A stretch of DNA of 64,000 bases from Rothia nasimurium (GTDB lineage: Bacteria; Actinomycetota; Actinomycetes; Actinomycetales; Micrococcaceae), in contig NZ_CP056080.1 in assembly GCF_014217215.1 (NCBI RefSeq), positions 2,379,068-2,443,067 of the forward strand. Direction: 5' to 3'. The stretch's first letter is position 1. The number at the start of each line of letters is the position of its first letter. Below are positions 8,366 to 16,813 of the stretch, piece by piece. The notes beneath the pieces are model-generated. The model saw nothing but the letters and a program-made list of their open reading frames with translations. It had not been told where the DNA came from and made no database searches. The position numbers and the translations under genes are program-made.

Positions 8366-10384
8366 ATGATGGGTGAATACATGGACCAGCAGGTTCCTGA
8401 AACTATCGATCAGCGCTACGAGGTCGGAGCCGTTATCGGCTCCGGCGCCATGGCGACCGTCTACGAGGCGGTTGATACACGCCTGGGGCGTAAGGTTGCC
8501 CTCAAGGTCTTGCGGACTGAGCACGCTCAGGACGTCATCTTCCGCGCCCGTTTTCAGCGCGAGGCAGAGGCCGTCGCGGCACTCAACCACCGCTCTATCG
8601 TGGGGGTCTACGACACCGGCTCCTTTGATATTCAGGTAGGTAGCTCCGAGGTTTCTGTGCCCTTCATGGTCATGGAGCTGGTTCAGGGCACCACCCTGCG
8701 CGACGCCATGTCACGCGGCGAGGTTGACCAGGCCCAGGCCCTTGCCTACGGCGTGCAGATTCTCGAGGCTCTCGACTACAGCCACAGCGCAGGTATTGTG
8801 CACCGCGACATTAAGCCCGCTAACGTCATGATTCTGCCGCAGACGGCAGAGGACCGTGAGCTAGGTGAGCCCGGTCAGATTAAGGTCATGGACTTCGGCA
8901 TTGCCCGTGCCGCCGAAGAAGCCGGTGATGCCCTAACCAAGGCCAACACCGTCATGGGTACCGCCCGCTACATCTCACCCGAGCAGGCTCGCGGTGAGAC
9001 CGTCGATGCCCGCAGCGATGTTTACTCAGCTGCCTGCGTAGTATACGAGATGCTGGCAGGGCGTTCACCGTTTGACGCCCCGACCAATGTAGAGCTAGCC
9101 GGTAAGCACCTGAGCGAAACCCCTCAGCCTCCCAGCGCCTTCGCCCTCGAAGAGGTTTCCCCGGCCCTCGACGCAGCTGTGCTCAAGGGCCTGGCAAAGA
9201 ACCCTGCTAGCCGTTACCAGAGCGCCGGTGAATTCGCGTCCGCCCTGAAAGATGCCGAGGGCGGCATAGTTTCTGGTGAGGACCAGGATCCCACCGAAGC
9301 TACCGCTGCCTTTAGTGCAGCTTCTATCGGTGCAGGGGCTGCTGCTGGCGCTGCCGCTGCCAGCTCGCGTGAGACCGAAGAAGCTGGCATTGGTAGCTTC
9401 TTTGACAATGCTCAGTCTGAATACACCGACGAAGAACTCTACGGTTACGGCTACGGCCAGGACCCGGCTAAGGCTCGCAAGAAGCGCCGCCGCAGCGCCT
9501 GGAGCAAGGCTCTCACCACTATGCTCATCCTCCTGCTGGCAGCTTTCGGCGTAGGCTCTGTGCTCTATTACCAGGCCAAGCTCAATGAGGTTCCCGTGCA
9601 TGTGGTTCCCGCGGTTCAGGGCATGACCAAGGAAGAAGCCGAAACCCAGCTACGCAACCTGAACTTCACACTCAAGTTTGAAGAAGAGCACTCTGACACC
9701 GTAGAAAAGGGCTCAGTCATCAAGACCTCGCCTGTGACCGGTCTTGAGGCTGAAGAGGGTACGGAAATCATTGTGACCGTATCGTCAGGCCCTGCTGTGC
9801 TCACCGTTCCCGCTAACCTCGAGGGGCAGAGCGAGCAGTACGTACGCGAAGCCCTAACGGACGCCGGACTCACTCCTGGCCGTACCACCACCGTCAACAG
9901 CCCCACCGTTCCTGCCGGTATGGTTGTGGGTGTAACCCCCGGCTCTGGCGAACAGGTAGACGCCGGTTCAACCGTCGATATTATCCTCTCCAACGGTAAG
10001 GTCGAGGTTCCCAGCCTGGTTGGCCTGAGCCGTGATGCCGCTATTGCGGCGCTGACCGCCTCAGATACTCTGCTGAGCACCAATATCGAAACCGTTACTA
10101 CTACCGCCCAGCCCGCTGGCACCGTTATCTCGCAGAGTGCCACCCCGGGTACTCTCATTGAGCAGGGCTCAACCGTAACGATTCGCGTGGCAGTTGCTCC
10201 TGCACCAACTAGTGCCCCTGTAGCTACCACTGCTCCTAGCGCAGCAGCTACGACCGCTCCTAGCTCCGCAGCAAATCCTGCACCCACTGCTGCGGCAACG
10301 GCTCAGGCAACTCAGCAGACTGCACCGACTGCCCAGGCAACTCCGAGTGCAGCGGCAACCGCAAACGGTAATGACGACAACTAG
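8366..10384 (+). CDS. pknB: Ser/Thr protein kinase PknB with three PASTA repeats
   Basis: Up to 672 residues. Kinase domain about 15-285 with GSGAMATVY, VALK, HRDIKPAN (Asp148), MDFG and SPEQ; membrane helix about 380-402; then three PASTA repeats and an Ala/Thr/Pro low-complexity tail of about 60 residues. PASTA repeats bind muropeptides or lipid II, which activates the kinase. The start is uncertain: ATG 8366 follows only a weak CCGGA, and ATG 8381 (MDQQV) is equally plausible. It is the last gene of the operon and is followed by a strong terminator. Confidence 0.95.
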   Translation: MMGEYMDQQVPETIDQRYEVGAVIGSGAMATVYEAVDTRLGRKVALKVLRTEHAQDVIFRARFQREAEAVAALNHRSIVGVYDTGSFDIQVGSSEVSVPFMVMELVQGTTLRDAMSRGEVDQAQALAYGVQILEALDYSHSAGIVHRDIKPANVMILPQTAEDRELGEPGQIKVMDFGIARAAEEAGDALTKANTVMGTARYISPEQARGETVDARSDVYSAACVVYEMLAGRSPFDAPTNVELAGKHLSETPQPPSAFALEEVSPALDAAVLKGLAKNPASRYQSAGEFASALKDAEGGIVSGEDQDPTEATAAFSAASIGAGAAAGAAAASSRETEEAGIGSFFDNAQSEYTDEELYGYGYGQDPAKARKKRRRSAWSKALTTMLILLLAAFGVGSVLYYQAKLNEVPVHVVPAVQGMTKEEAETQLRNLNFTLKFEEEHSDTVEKGSVIKTSPVTGLEAEEGTEIIVTVSSGPAVLTVPANLEGQSEQYVREALTDAGLTPGRTTTVNSPTVPAGMVVGVTPGSGEQVDAGSTVDIILSNGKVEVPSLVGLSRDAAIAALTASDTLLSTNIETVTTTAQPAGTVISQSATPGTLIEQGSTVTIRVAVAPAPTSAPVATTAPSAAATTAPSSAANPAPTAAATAQATQQTAPTAQATPSAAATANGNDDN

Positions 10385-10402
10385 GCGTCACTAGCCAAGC
10401 GT

Positions 10403-10442
10403 AAAGCCGCCCTCCCCGCTGCGGGGAGGGCGGCTTTGTTAT
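10403..10442 (+). terminator. Strong terminator of the pknB operon
   Basis: A perfect 15-bp GC-rich stem (10403-10417 with 10423-10437) with loop GCTGC, followed by a TTGTTATAA tract. It lies 18 bases after pknB. Because the stem starts AAAG and ends CTTT it can also end the minus-strand pabA transcript arriving from the right. Confidence 0.9.
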
Positions 10443-10472
10443 AAGGGTTTTTGGGTTTCCACGTTAGTAGGG

Positions 10473-11114
10473 TTAGGCTGCCGGTTCAATAAGAGGGGAG
10501 AGAGTCGCTCCCAGGGCAGCTGCACCTTCTAGGCCGACTTCTTCTAGCCAGTTGCCGAGTATGAGATAGCCACCTTCAGTGAGCACTGATTCGGGGTGGA
10601 ACTGTACGCCGTGCAGGGGGGCGGTAACGTGGCGCAGGCCCATGATGATGCCGTTATCGGTATTGGAAGTAACCTCTAGCTCAGCAGGCAGGGTGGCAGG
10701 TTCAACGGCGAGAGAATGGTAGCGGGTGGCGGTGAAGGGGCTGGGCAGGCCCTTGAAGACGGACTGGCCGGTGTGCACCAGCTGGGATGTCTTACCGTGC
10801 ATGAGCTCGGGAGCGTGGCCCACAACCCCGCCAAAGGCTTCGGCGAGGGCCTGGTGGCCCAGGCAGACGCCGAGCAGGGGCTTGTTAGCGGTCTTGGCCC
10901 ATTTGATCACGTCGATGATGACGCCCGCTTCGGCAGGGTTGCCGGGGCCGGGTGAGACGAGCACGCCGTCGTGCTCCTGGGCGAGGGCGATGGTCTCGTC
11001 AAGAGTCAGTTCGTCGTTACGGATGACGGTAGTTTCAGCGCCGAGCTGCTGGATGTAACCGACCAGGGTGAAGACGAAGCTGTCGTAGTTATCGATGACG
11101 AGGATTTTAGTCAT
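10473..11114 (-). CDS. pabA: Class I glutamine amidotransferase (PabA/TrpG)
   Basis: 213 residues, the full length of a PabA/TrpG subunit. It releases ammonia from glutamine for a chorismate-using synthase. Visible are the LVSPGPGNP motif (52-60), the nucleophile Cys84 in GVCLGHQ and the His173-Glu175 pair in FHPES. The large subunit is not in the window, so whether it serves p-aminobenzoate or anthranilate synthesis cannot be told; many actinobacterial genomes have this single copy beside pknB (Rv0013 trpG in M. tuberculosis). It converges with pknB. Confidence 0.93.
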   Translation of the reverse strand: MTKILVIDNYDSFVFTLVGYIQQLGAETTVIRNDELTLDETIALAQEHDGVLVSPGPGNPAEAGVIIDVIKWAKTANKPLLGVCLGHQALAEAFGGVVGHAPELMHGKTSQLVHTGQSVFKGLPSPFTATRYHSLAVEPATLPAELEVTSNTDNGIIMGLRHVTAPLHGVQFHPESVLTEGGYLILGNWLEEVGLEGAAALGATLSPLIEPAA

Positions 11115-11178
11115 GGCACCTGCCCTTTCGTGATGGTGTCTTGATTCTATCGCACGGGGTGGGGCGGGCGTCCGGTGC

Positions 11179-11340
11179 TTATTGCTCTATGGTCACGTCG
11201 GTGTTGAAGGGGCTGTATTCGGCGAAGTGGGGGAAGACGTATTCCATGAGCAGGTAGACGGCGGCAGCTATGAGGGCAATAGCGATGATGATGCGCAGCC
11301 ACAGGGGGCCGGGTAGGTGACGGAAAATCCAGGCGTACAT
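11179..11340 (-). CDS. Small conserved membrane protein (53 aa)
   Basis: A short gene reading MYAWIFRHLPGP at the N-terminus, then one hydrophobic helix (about 14-34) and an acidic C-terminal tail ending VTIEQ. AAGGAACCCC lies just upstream of the ATG. It sits between the sortase and pabA on the same strand with a 33-base gap to the sortase stop, so it is probably co-transcribed with it. Small proteins of this kind accompany the sortase in related Micrococcaceae (recollection). The function is unknown. Confidence 0.75.
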   Translation of the reverse strand: MYAWIFRHLPGPLWLRIIIAIALIAAAVYLLMEYVFPHFAEYSPFNTDVTIEQ

Positions 11341-11373
11341 GGGGTTCCTTGGGGTGGACGGCGGTGGTTGGCT

Positions 11374-12177
11374 TTAGCCGGCGATGGCGGCGATTTCTTC
11401 GGGGGCACCGGCTTCAGCCGGCTGCCAGCTGACAAATTCGGCGTGAACAATGTAGCGTTCGGTGTCGCCGTAGCGGGGGTGGCAGCTGGTCAGTGTGAGT
11501 AGGCGGCGGTCAGCGTCAGCCGCCGGCGCTTCGGGGTTATCGGGGTTAGGGGCGATTACCTCTACCTGGGTGGGGAGCACAATCTTGTGCTCGTAGACCC
11601 GATAGGTGTAGTAGCCCTCAGCGGTACGCACGTAGATGTTGTCGCCGCTTTGGAGCAGGTCGATATTATCGAGGACCGCACCGTTGGTTTGGCGGTGACC
11701 CGCTAGGGCGAAGTTTCCGTATTCGCCGGGCATCTGGCTGCTGGGGTAGCGCCCTAGCCCCAGGGTGTCGAGCACGTCGGTGCCTACGCCTTCGGCGAGA
11801 GGCCGGGCGTAGTTTTGACCCAGGCGGGGAATATAGACCACGCCGTAGGCCTGCCCGTAGGCAGGCGGGGAGACTACCGGCGGATCAGCGGGGTCATAGT
11901 CGGGTACGACGTTTTCGGTTGCTGTTCCCTCACCAGTAGTAGCAGAGACAGAAGTTCCACTACTGCTATTGAACTCTTGAATGAGGCTGTCGACGGCTTG
12001 CTGCTGGGTGCGGTTGGCGTCGATGTTGGTCCACCAGAGCTGCCAGGCAACGAACAGGAGCAGGATAAGACCCGCCGTGATTAGAAGTTCGCCGACGATT
12101 TGAATAACCCATTGCAGGGGGGTGCGACTAGCAGGGGGACGCGCGCGGCGGCTAGCGGTAGGGGCTGCTGTGGTCAC
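11374..12177 (-). CDS. srtE: Class E sortase
   Basis: 267 residues. A Ala/Arg-rich cytoplasmic N-terminus, a membrane helix at about 24-48, then an extracytoplasmic sortase fold with the triad His161 (LAGHRQ), Cys232 (TLTSC) and Arg241 (ERYIV). Class E enzymes are the housekeeping sortases of high-GC Gram-positives and typically attach LAXTG proteins to the wall. No sortase substrate gene is visible beside it. The start is GTG, preceded by GAGGTGAG; the ATG one base upstream of it leads straight into a stop. Confidence 0.92.
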   Translation of the reverse strand: MTTAAPTASRRARPPASRTPLQWVIQIVGELLITAGLILLLFVAWQLWWTNIDANRTQQQAVDSLIQEFNSSSGTSVSATTGEGTATENVVPDYDPADPPVVSPPAYGQAYGVVYIPRLGQNYARPLAEGVGTDVLDTLGLGRYPSSQMPGEYGNFALAGHRQTNGAVLDNIDLLQSGDNIYVRTAEGYYTYRVYEHKIVLPTQVEVIAPNPDNPEAPAADADRRLLTLTSCHPRYGDTERYIVHAEFVSWQPAEAGAPEEIAAIAG

Positions 12178-12270
12178 ATCTCACCTCGGCGTGGGACAGT
12201 TACTGGGGGCTGTTTAATGTTAGAACTTTTTCAGGTACTACGGTTAAAATCGTGTCTAAACCGTAATTTT

Positions 12271-12276
12271 TATAAT
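12271..12276 (+). promoter_or_regulatory. -10 element upstream of crgA
   Basis: A consensus TATAAT 35 bases before the crgA start in the 133-base gap between the divergent sortase and crgA genes. No good -35 hexamer is seen 16-18 bases upstream (TCGTGT is the nearest). A small hairpin GGGAGC/GCTCCC follows in the leader. Confidence 0.5.
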
Positions 12277-12310
12277 CTGCCCGGGAGCGCGCTCCCCTAC
12301 TGGAGGAAAA

Positions 12311-12586
12311 GTGGCTGAGTCGAAGTCTATTCGTGACGAGGATTTTGAAGAGGCGGAGCTACGCCGCGTTGCTGAATCGATGTACAGCGACGATGATTTC
12401 CCGTCGCCGACCCCCCTCTGGTATCGCGTGATTATGTTCGCCATGATTGTGATTGGCGTGCTGTGGATTATTACCTTCTACATTTCCCAGTCGGTGTACC
12501 CGATTCCGGGTATCGGTAACTGGAATATCGGTATCGGCATTGGCTTCATGATGGTGGGTCTGATTATGACCACCCGCTGGCGCTAG
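12311..12586 (+). CDS. crgA: Cell division protein CrgA
   Basis: 91 residues, the family's normal length. An acidic cytoplasmic N-terminus (1-36) and two membrane helices (about 38-57 and 68-86) joined by a short loop with the conserved PIPGIGNWN. CrgA sits at the septum and bridges FtsZ, FtsQ, FtsI and wall synthases in mycobacteria and Streptomyces. The start is GTG with GGAGGAAAA upstream. Placement beside the pknB cluster is conserved in actinobacteria. Confidence 0.95.
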   Translation: MAESKSIRDEDFEEAELRRVAESMYSDDDFPSPTPLWYRVIMFAMIVIGVLWIITFYISQSVYPIPGIGNWNIGIGIGFMMVGLIMTTRWR

Positions 12587-12594
12587 GTGCCGCT

Positions 12595-12780
12595 GTGGCT
12601 GAGAAGAAACCTGAGACAACCAACCCCTCGAACCTAGCGCCGGTTGATCCGAACGAGACGCTGGATCAGCGCGCCGATATTCGTGCCGCCCGGTTTGAGA
12701 CCAAGCTACGCCGGTGGGCACTGTTCGGTGTGGTTGCTGCTGTGGCTATTTATTTTGTGTGGCAGGCGGTGGCGGGCTAG
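12595..12780 (+). CDS. Small single-helix membrane protein
   Basis: 61 residues, GTG start nine bases after crgA, so co-transcribed. A polar N-terminus (MAEKKPETTNPSNLAP) with a charged segment at 23-40 is followed by one C-terminal membrane helix (about 41-59). I do not recognise a named family. By position it could be a partner of CrgA, but that is inference only. Confidence 0.7.
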   Translation: MAEKKPETTNPSNLAPVDPNETLDQRADIRAARFETKLRRWALFGVVAAVAIYFVWQAVAG

Positions 12781-12918
12781 GGCCCTGCCCCAGCGGCGGA
12801 GAAGGTAGCCGGAGAGCCAGTAGGGTTTTAGTAAAACCGGTGAGCGCCCCGGGTTCCAAAAGGCCGCGGAGCGGAATCGAAAGGAAAGTGGCTAGGAGCG
12901 TCCTTTCCCTTAAAGCAA

Positions 12919-12954
12919 CCTGCCCTCCCCTACTGTAAGGCAGAGGAGGGCAGG
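12919..12954. terminator. Hairpin between crgA unit and yceI
   Basis: CCTGCCCTCC (12919-12928) pairs with GGAGGGCAGG (12945-12954). It lies between the convergent crgA unit and yceI genes. T-runs are weak on both sides (TTAAAG before it, CTACAC after it), so this is a probable bidirectional terminator. The rest of 12781-13063 holds no gene that I can support. Confidence 0.55.
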
Positions 12955-13063
12955 GCTACACAACACCTATCAGCTCAAGTTCAGCTGATTTTGCACCTTG
13001 GCTTGGGTATATGTCTCAAGCAGTGTGCTTTATCTCGTCAGCGTTCTCACGCTGGGAGTCTGA

Positions 13064-13603
13064 TTACGCTTCGGGAGCGGTGAAGGCTACATCGAGGTTG
13101 ATGACGACCTTATCTGAGACCAGCACACCACCGGCCTCAACTGCAGCGTTCCAGGTGATGCCAAAGTCCTTGCGGGAGATGGTTGCTGAGACAGATGCAC
13201 CGGCGCGGGTAACACCGAAGGCGTCGACGACTGCACCGGTGAATTCGCCGGTGAAGGTGACGGGGCGGGTTTCACCCTTGATGGTGAGGTTACCTGCGAT
13301 GGTCAGGTCTTCGCTGTCGAGATCAAAGGAGGTTGACTCGAAGGCCATGGTGGCGTGAGCGTCTGCATCGAAGAAGTCTGCACTGCGCAGGTGGCCGTCA
13401 CGATCAGCGTTGTTGGTGTTAACCGAGGCGATCTGTGCGGTTGCCTTGATGGTGGAGTCTGCGATGTTGTCAGCGATGACGAGCTGGGCGTCGACCTGTT
13501 CGAAGGTGCCGCGCACCTTGGTGATGCCTGCGTGGCGCACGGTGAAGCCCACCTCTGAGTGTGCTGAGTCATAGTTCCAGGTGCCTGCGGTGAGTTCTGC
13601 CAT
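13064..13603 (-). CDS. YceI-family periplasmic/lipocalin-like protein
   Basis: 179 residues from the ATG at 13603, which has AAAGGCA upstream; a TTG further out is less likely. It begins AELTAGTWNYDSAHSEVGF, the family's opening strand, and has the usual alternating pattern through LTIKGETRPVTF. YceI proteins form a lipocalin-like barrel that binds polyisoprenoid or amphiphilic molecules. There is no signal peptide, so the product is probably cytoplasmic, as in many actinobacterial members. It stands alone between convergent and same-strand neighbours. Confidence 0.9.
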   Translation of the reverse strand: MAELTAGTWNYDSAHSEVGFTVRHAGITKVRGTFEQVDAQLVIADNIADSTIKATAQIASVNTNNADRDGHLRSADFFDADAHATMAFESTSFDLDSEDLTIAGNLTIKGETRPVTFTGEFTGAVVDAFGVTRAGASVSATISRKDFGITWNAAVEAGGVLVSDKVVINLDVAFTAPEA

Positions 13604-13719
13604 GATTGTGCCTTTCAAGCGGACGGTTTGTTTTCAACAGTTATTACTTTACAAGTAAAGTTTTACTCGTGCAAGCTGTGCGGCGAAAAATTTTACAAAG
13701 AAAATTTTAGCCGGCGGGG

Positions 13720-14634
13720 CTATCGAAGAACCCCTTCGCCCGCGGCTGCAGCGTACACCCGTTCACTCAGCCGGGCGAGCACGGGGGAGCTGATGTTCCA
13801 GTGCTGCCAGTAGAGCGGCACGTCAACCGGCTGGGGGGCGAGCTCCACCAGGTCGCCAGAGGCAAGGGCATCGAGGGCCTGCACCTCGGGCAGAATACCC
13901 CAGGCAATTCCACCCAGAACGGCTCGCCCATAGTCGGGTGAGCTGGGCAGGTAGATGGTGGGTGAGCTCTGCCAGGAGTCAGGTTCCACCGCAAAGCGGT
14001 CGAGCAGCAGACCCCGGGCGGACGCTAGCCCGAAATCCTTTCGGTCAAACTCCACCACCGGCGCAAGTGCCAGCTGCTCGGCGGTGACCTGCGGGTAGGC
14101 GGGAAAGTAGCGCACCAGGTAGTCACGGGAGGCAACCACGCGGTAGCGGATATCGCCCAGCTTCTCAACGGAACAACCGGCGATAGGTTCGGGGCTGGAG
14201 GTCAGGGCGGCCATCACCTCGCCCGACCGCAGCAGGGCGGACGAGTGGTACTCGGCTTCTCGGCGCACGTCGCAGAAGATGCGGTCGTGGGCGGCCAGTT
14301 CTGCAACGGCCGAGAGGAACCAGGTGGCTAGGGAGTCGGCGTTGACGGCCACAGCTACGCTCTGCCCCTCTTCACTACCGCCGAGCTCACGCTCCATTTC
14401 TGCGTGCAGGAATTCACTTTGCCGGGCAATGCGCAGGACGCTTTGCCCCGACTCGGTGGGAGCCACCGGGTTAGTGCGCTTGAGGAGCACCCGCCCGGCC
14501 AGCTGTTCCATTGCCTTGACGCGTTGTGAGATGGCAGAGGCGCTGACGCCCAAAATATCGGCGGCTGCGTCGAAGGTGCCGTATTCAATGACGGTAACGA
14601 AGGTTTGGAGCTGGTCGGTCGTAAAGCGCATCAT
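13720..14634 (-). CDS. lysG: LysR-type regulator LysG/ArgP
   Basis: 304 residues. The N-terminal winged helix has its HTH at about 18-37 (FDAAADILGVSASAISQRVK), followed by a LysR co-inducer domain. It is divergent from lysE with about 70 bases between the two starts, the standard arrangement in Corynebacterium, where LysG senses lysine, arginine and histidine and switches on lysE. The same regulation is inferred here. Two adjacent ATGs (14634, 14631) are possible starts. Confidence 0.92.
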   Translation of the reverse strand: MMRFTTDQLQTFVTVIEYGTFDAAADILGVSASAISQRVKAMEQLAGRVLLKRTNPVAPTESGQSVLRIARQSEFLHAEMERELGGSEEGQSVAVAVNADSLATWFLSAVAELAAHDRIFCDVRREAEYHSSALLRSGEVMAALTSSPEPIAGCSVEKLGDIRYRVVASRDYLVRYFPAYPQVTAEQLALAPVVEFDRKDFGLASARGLLLDRFAVEPDSWQSSPTIYLPSSPDYGRAVLGGIAWGILPEVQALDALASGDLVELAPQPVDVPLYWQHWNISSPVLARLSERVYAAAAGEGVLR

Positions 14635-14704
14635 AAGAACATCTTATGCTATTGAAGTTTCATTAGATAGCTTTATGAATGCTGGTCACCTACGATGGAT
14701 TCTC

Positions 14705-15328
14705 GTGACTATCGCAGAAATCCTCCCCCACGTCCTCTTTGGCATCGGTACCTCGCTCTCACTCATTGTGGCTATCGGTGCCCAGAACGCCTACGTACTC
14801 AAGCAGGGCATCATCGGCAAGTTCATCTGGCCCATTGCCATCTTCTGCATTCTTTCTGATGCCCTGCTCATCGGCTTGGGAGTGCTGGGGATCGGGTCCC
14901 TGGTGGACTCAGCAGCCTGGGTACTGGAGATTCTGCGCTGGGGTGGCGGGGCCTTCCTCGTTATCTACGGTTCCATGGCTGCTAAACGTGCCCTGCGGCC
15001 GTCCGCCATGAAGGTCACCAGCGAGGACTCCGGGCCGCAGACCCTGGGCAAGGCCCTGCTCATTGCTGCTGCCATGACCTACCTCAACCCCCACACCTAC
15101 CTCGATACCTTTGTTCTCATTGGTGGTATTGCGGCACAGCAGGGCGACTACCGCTGGCTTTTCTACGCGGGCACGGTCACCGGTAGCGCTATCTGGTTTA
15201 CTCTCCTCGCCTCGTGTAGCCGCTTCCTGCGTCCTGTTTTTGCCAACCCCCGCGCCTGGCGCGTGCTAGACGCCGGCATCGCCGCCCTCATGTTCTTCCT
15301 GGCCTACAAGGTCATGTTCGGGCACTAA
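14705..15328 (+). CDS. lysE: L-lysine/arginine exporter LysE
   Basis: 207 residues from GTG 14705; an ATG at 14675 would add ten. About six hydrophobic segments, the N-terminal GAQNAYVLKQG motif of LysE and the TYLNPHTYLDT block. It exports basic amino acids when they accumulate, for example on peptide-rich media. It is controlled in all likelihood by the divergent LysG. The stop codon overlaps the stop of the broken ABC gene on the other strand (15325-15327). Confidence 0.93.
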   Translation: MTIAEILPHVLFGIGTSLSLIVAIGAQNAYVLKQGIIGKFIWPIAIFCILSDALLIGLGVLGIGSLVDSAAWVLEILRWGGGAFLVIYGSMAAKRALRPSAMKVTSEDSGPQTLGKALLIAAAMTYLNPHTYLDTFVLIGGIAAQQGDYRWLFYAGTVTGSAIWFTLLASCSRFLRPVFANPRAWRVLDAGIAALMFFLAYKVMFGH

Positions 15329-16569
15329 GGCACCTGCCCGACCTGTAGGTAGGTATCTGAGGACTCGGTAGGGGCATCAGCGTCGTGGGTAACCACGACA
15401 ACCAGATATATTCAGCTATCTGCCGTATCTGCTGCCAGACAGCAGCACGGTGTCCGGAGCCGATACCCGTGGTCGGCTCATCGAGCACGACAAGAGAATC
15501 TTGGGGCCCAAGCAGGGTACGGACGAGCGCCACCCGCCTTGCTTCTAGGGCACGATCTGCCTGAATCACCTGATGGGCAGTATCAAAAATCAGATTAGTG
15601 CTCTGGGGCAAATACCGCACAGTTGAAAAGGTATCCAGTGGCACTACTTCAGCATCAGCAACTGCGCGGAACCCTAGCAAGGCTTCAAGCAAACTGGTCT
15701 TGCCGGACCCGCTTTCTCCACATAGCCAGATAATTCCCCGCCTACGAGTAGCTATCAACTGACGAAGCTGACCTATCTCGATAGCTTCTTGCCCTAATTG
15801 AACCCCCTTCCCTTGTACCGCTCGCGAGGCCTCTTCCTGCTTAGCCATAGCCACACCCAGCGATGATAGGCCGAACCCTATATCCTGCACAGTTTGAATA
15901 GAGTAAAGAGCTACTCCAATGAGAGCCACAAGACCGGAAATCACCATGTCCATTTCCTGGCCTTTATTAAGAGCTGCGTAGACACCCATAAGAACGGCTA
16001 GAAGTAAGGCTAGGAACAGGGCCTGCCCCAAATATAGGTTACGCGTAGCTCGGTAGGACTGCACCCCGGCTTTTTCTACCGCAATACGGCTTTTCTGATA
16101 GTTGCGACGTGTCTGACCATGTAGCCCAAAAATAGTGACTTCCCGCCAATAGGCCACATAGTTGCTGAGCACTCCAAAGTTTTTGAGAGCAAGCGTAGGC
16201 CAGTTCTCCATCATCCTGCCGCGCACGAGCCGGACGTGAAGAACAATAGGTATGATTCAATGCCTCCAGAGCTATCTTAGTTTGAGCAGCCTGCTCGAGA
16301 GCTCCATAGAGCGGATAAACCAAGTAGGTAAGCCCTCGGGATAAAAGCCAGAGCAGGCTGTAGCCCACAATCAGCAAAACCAAAGAGACAGGTTCAAAAC
16401 CATCGAGAACCCAGATAAGGGCCACTCCGGGTATGGCAGAAACTACTACCCCTAGTGCTGGAGATAGCACTAAAGAGATTATTACTATCCAGGCATGCAA
16501 AGGGTTTACAGTATAAAACCGAGAAAAAGTAACAACGGAAAAACGCGAAAGAGAAATTAAAGTTTTCAT
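15325..16569 (-). pseudogene. Frameshifted ABC exporter (TM + ATPase)
   Basis: Three reading frames together make one ABC half-transporter of about 410 residues. The N-terminal part starts at ATG 16569 (MKTLISLSRF, GAAGG upstream) with two membrane helices; a shift near 16220-16240 moves into the frame with further helices and the ATPase (Walker A GESGSGKTS, Walker B LVVLDEPT). A second shift near 15405 restores the switch-histidine region VVVTHDAD and a stop at 15325. The signature motif is degraded (DRALEARRVAL in place of LSGGERQRVAL). Two independent shifts suggest a decaying gene; sequencing error cannot be excluded for either. The substrate is unknown. Confidence 0.75.
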
Positions 16570-16719
16570 TTTTACCTTCAAGACAACAAGCCACCGCATA
16601 TGGCGGCTTTAAAGAATCATGCTGTGTCTCTTTAGAAAGGCCTGCGCCATGGCACACTTACCCTCCCGCTTATCTCTACAAGCGAGTTGATAAGATGGCG
16701 TCGAGCCTGAAGGCAAAAA

Positions 16720-16725
16720 ATTATA
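16720..16725 (-). promoter_or_regulatory. -10 element before the broken ABC gene
   Basis: A perfect TATAAT on the minus strand, about 150 bases before the ABC pseudogene start, in the 244-base gap 16570-16813. The -35 is weak. The gap also has a small palindrome (GCCGCCATATGCGGTGGC) just upstream of the gene and only very short open frames. Confidence 0.4.
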
Positions 16726-16813
16726 CGGTCATTGTTGACTTTCTGTATCTAGGAGAAAGCTAATCGACAAGCCTCCTCGTAGAGCCCATTCTGACAAACC
16801 TCCAGAGAAAAGG

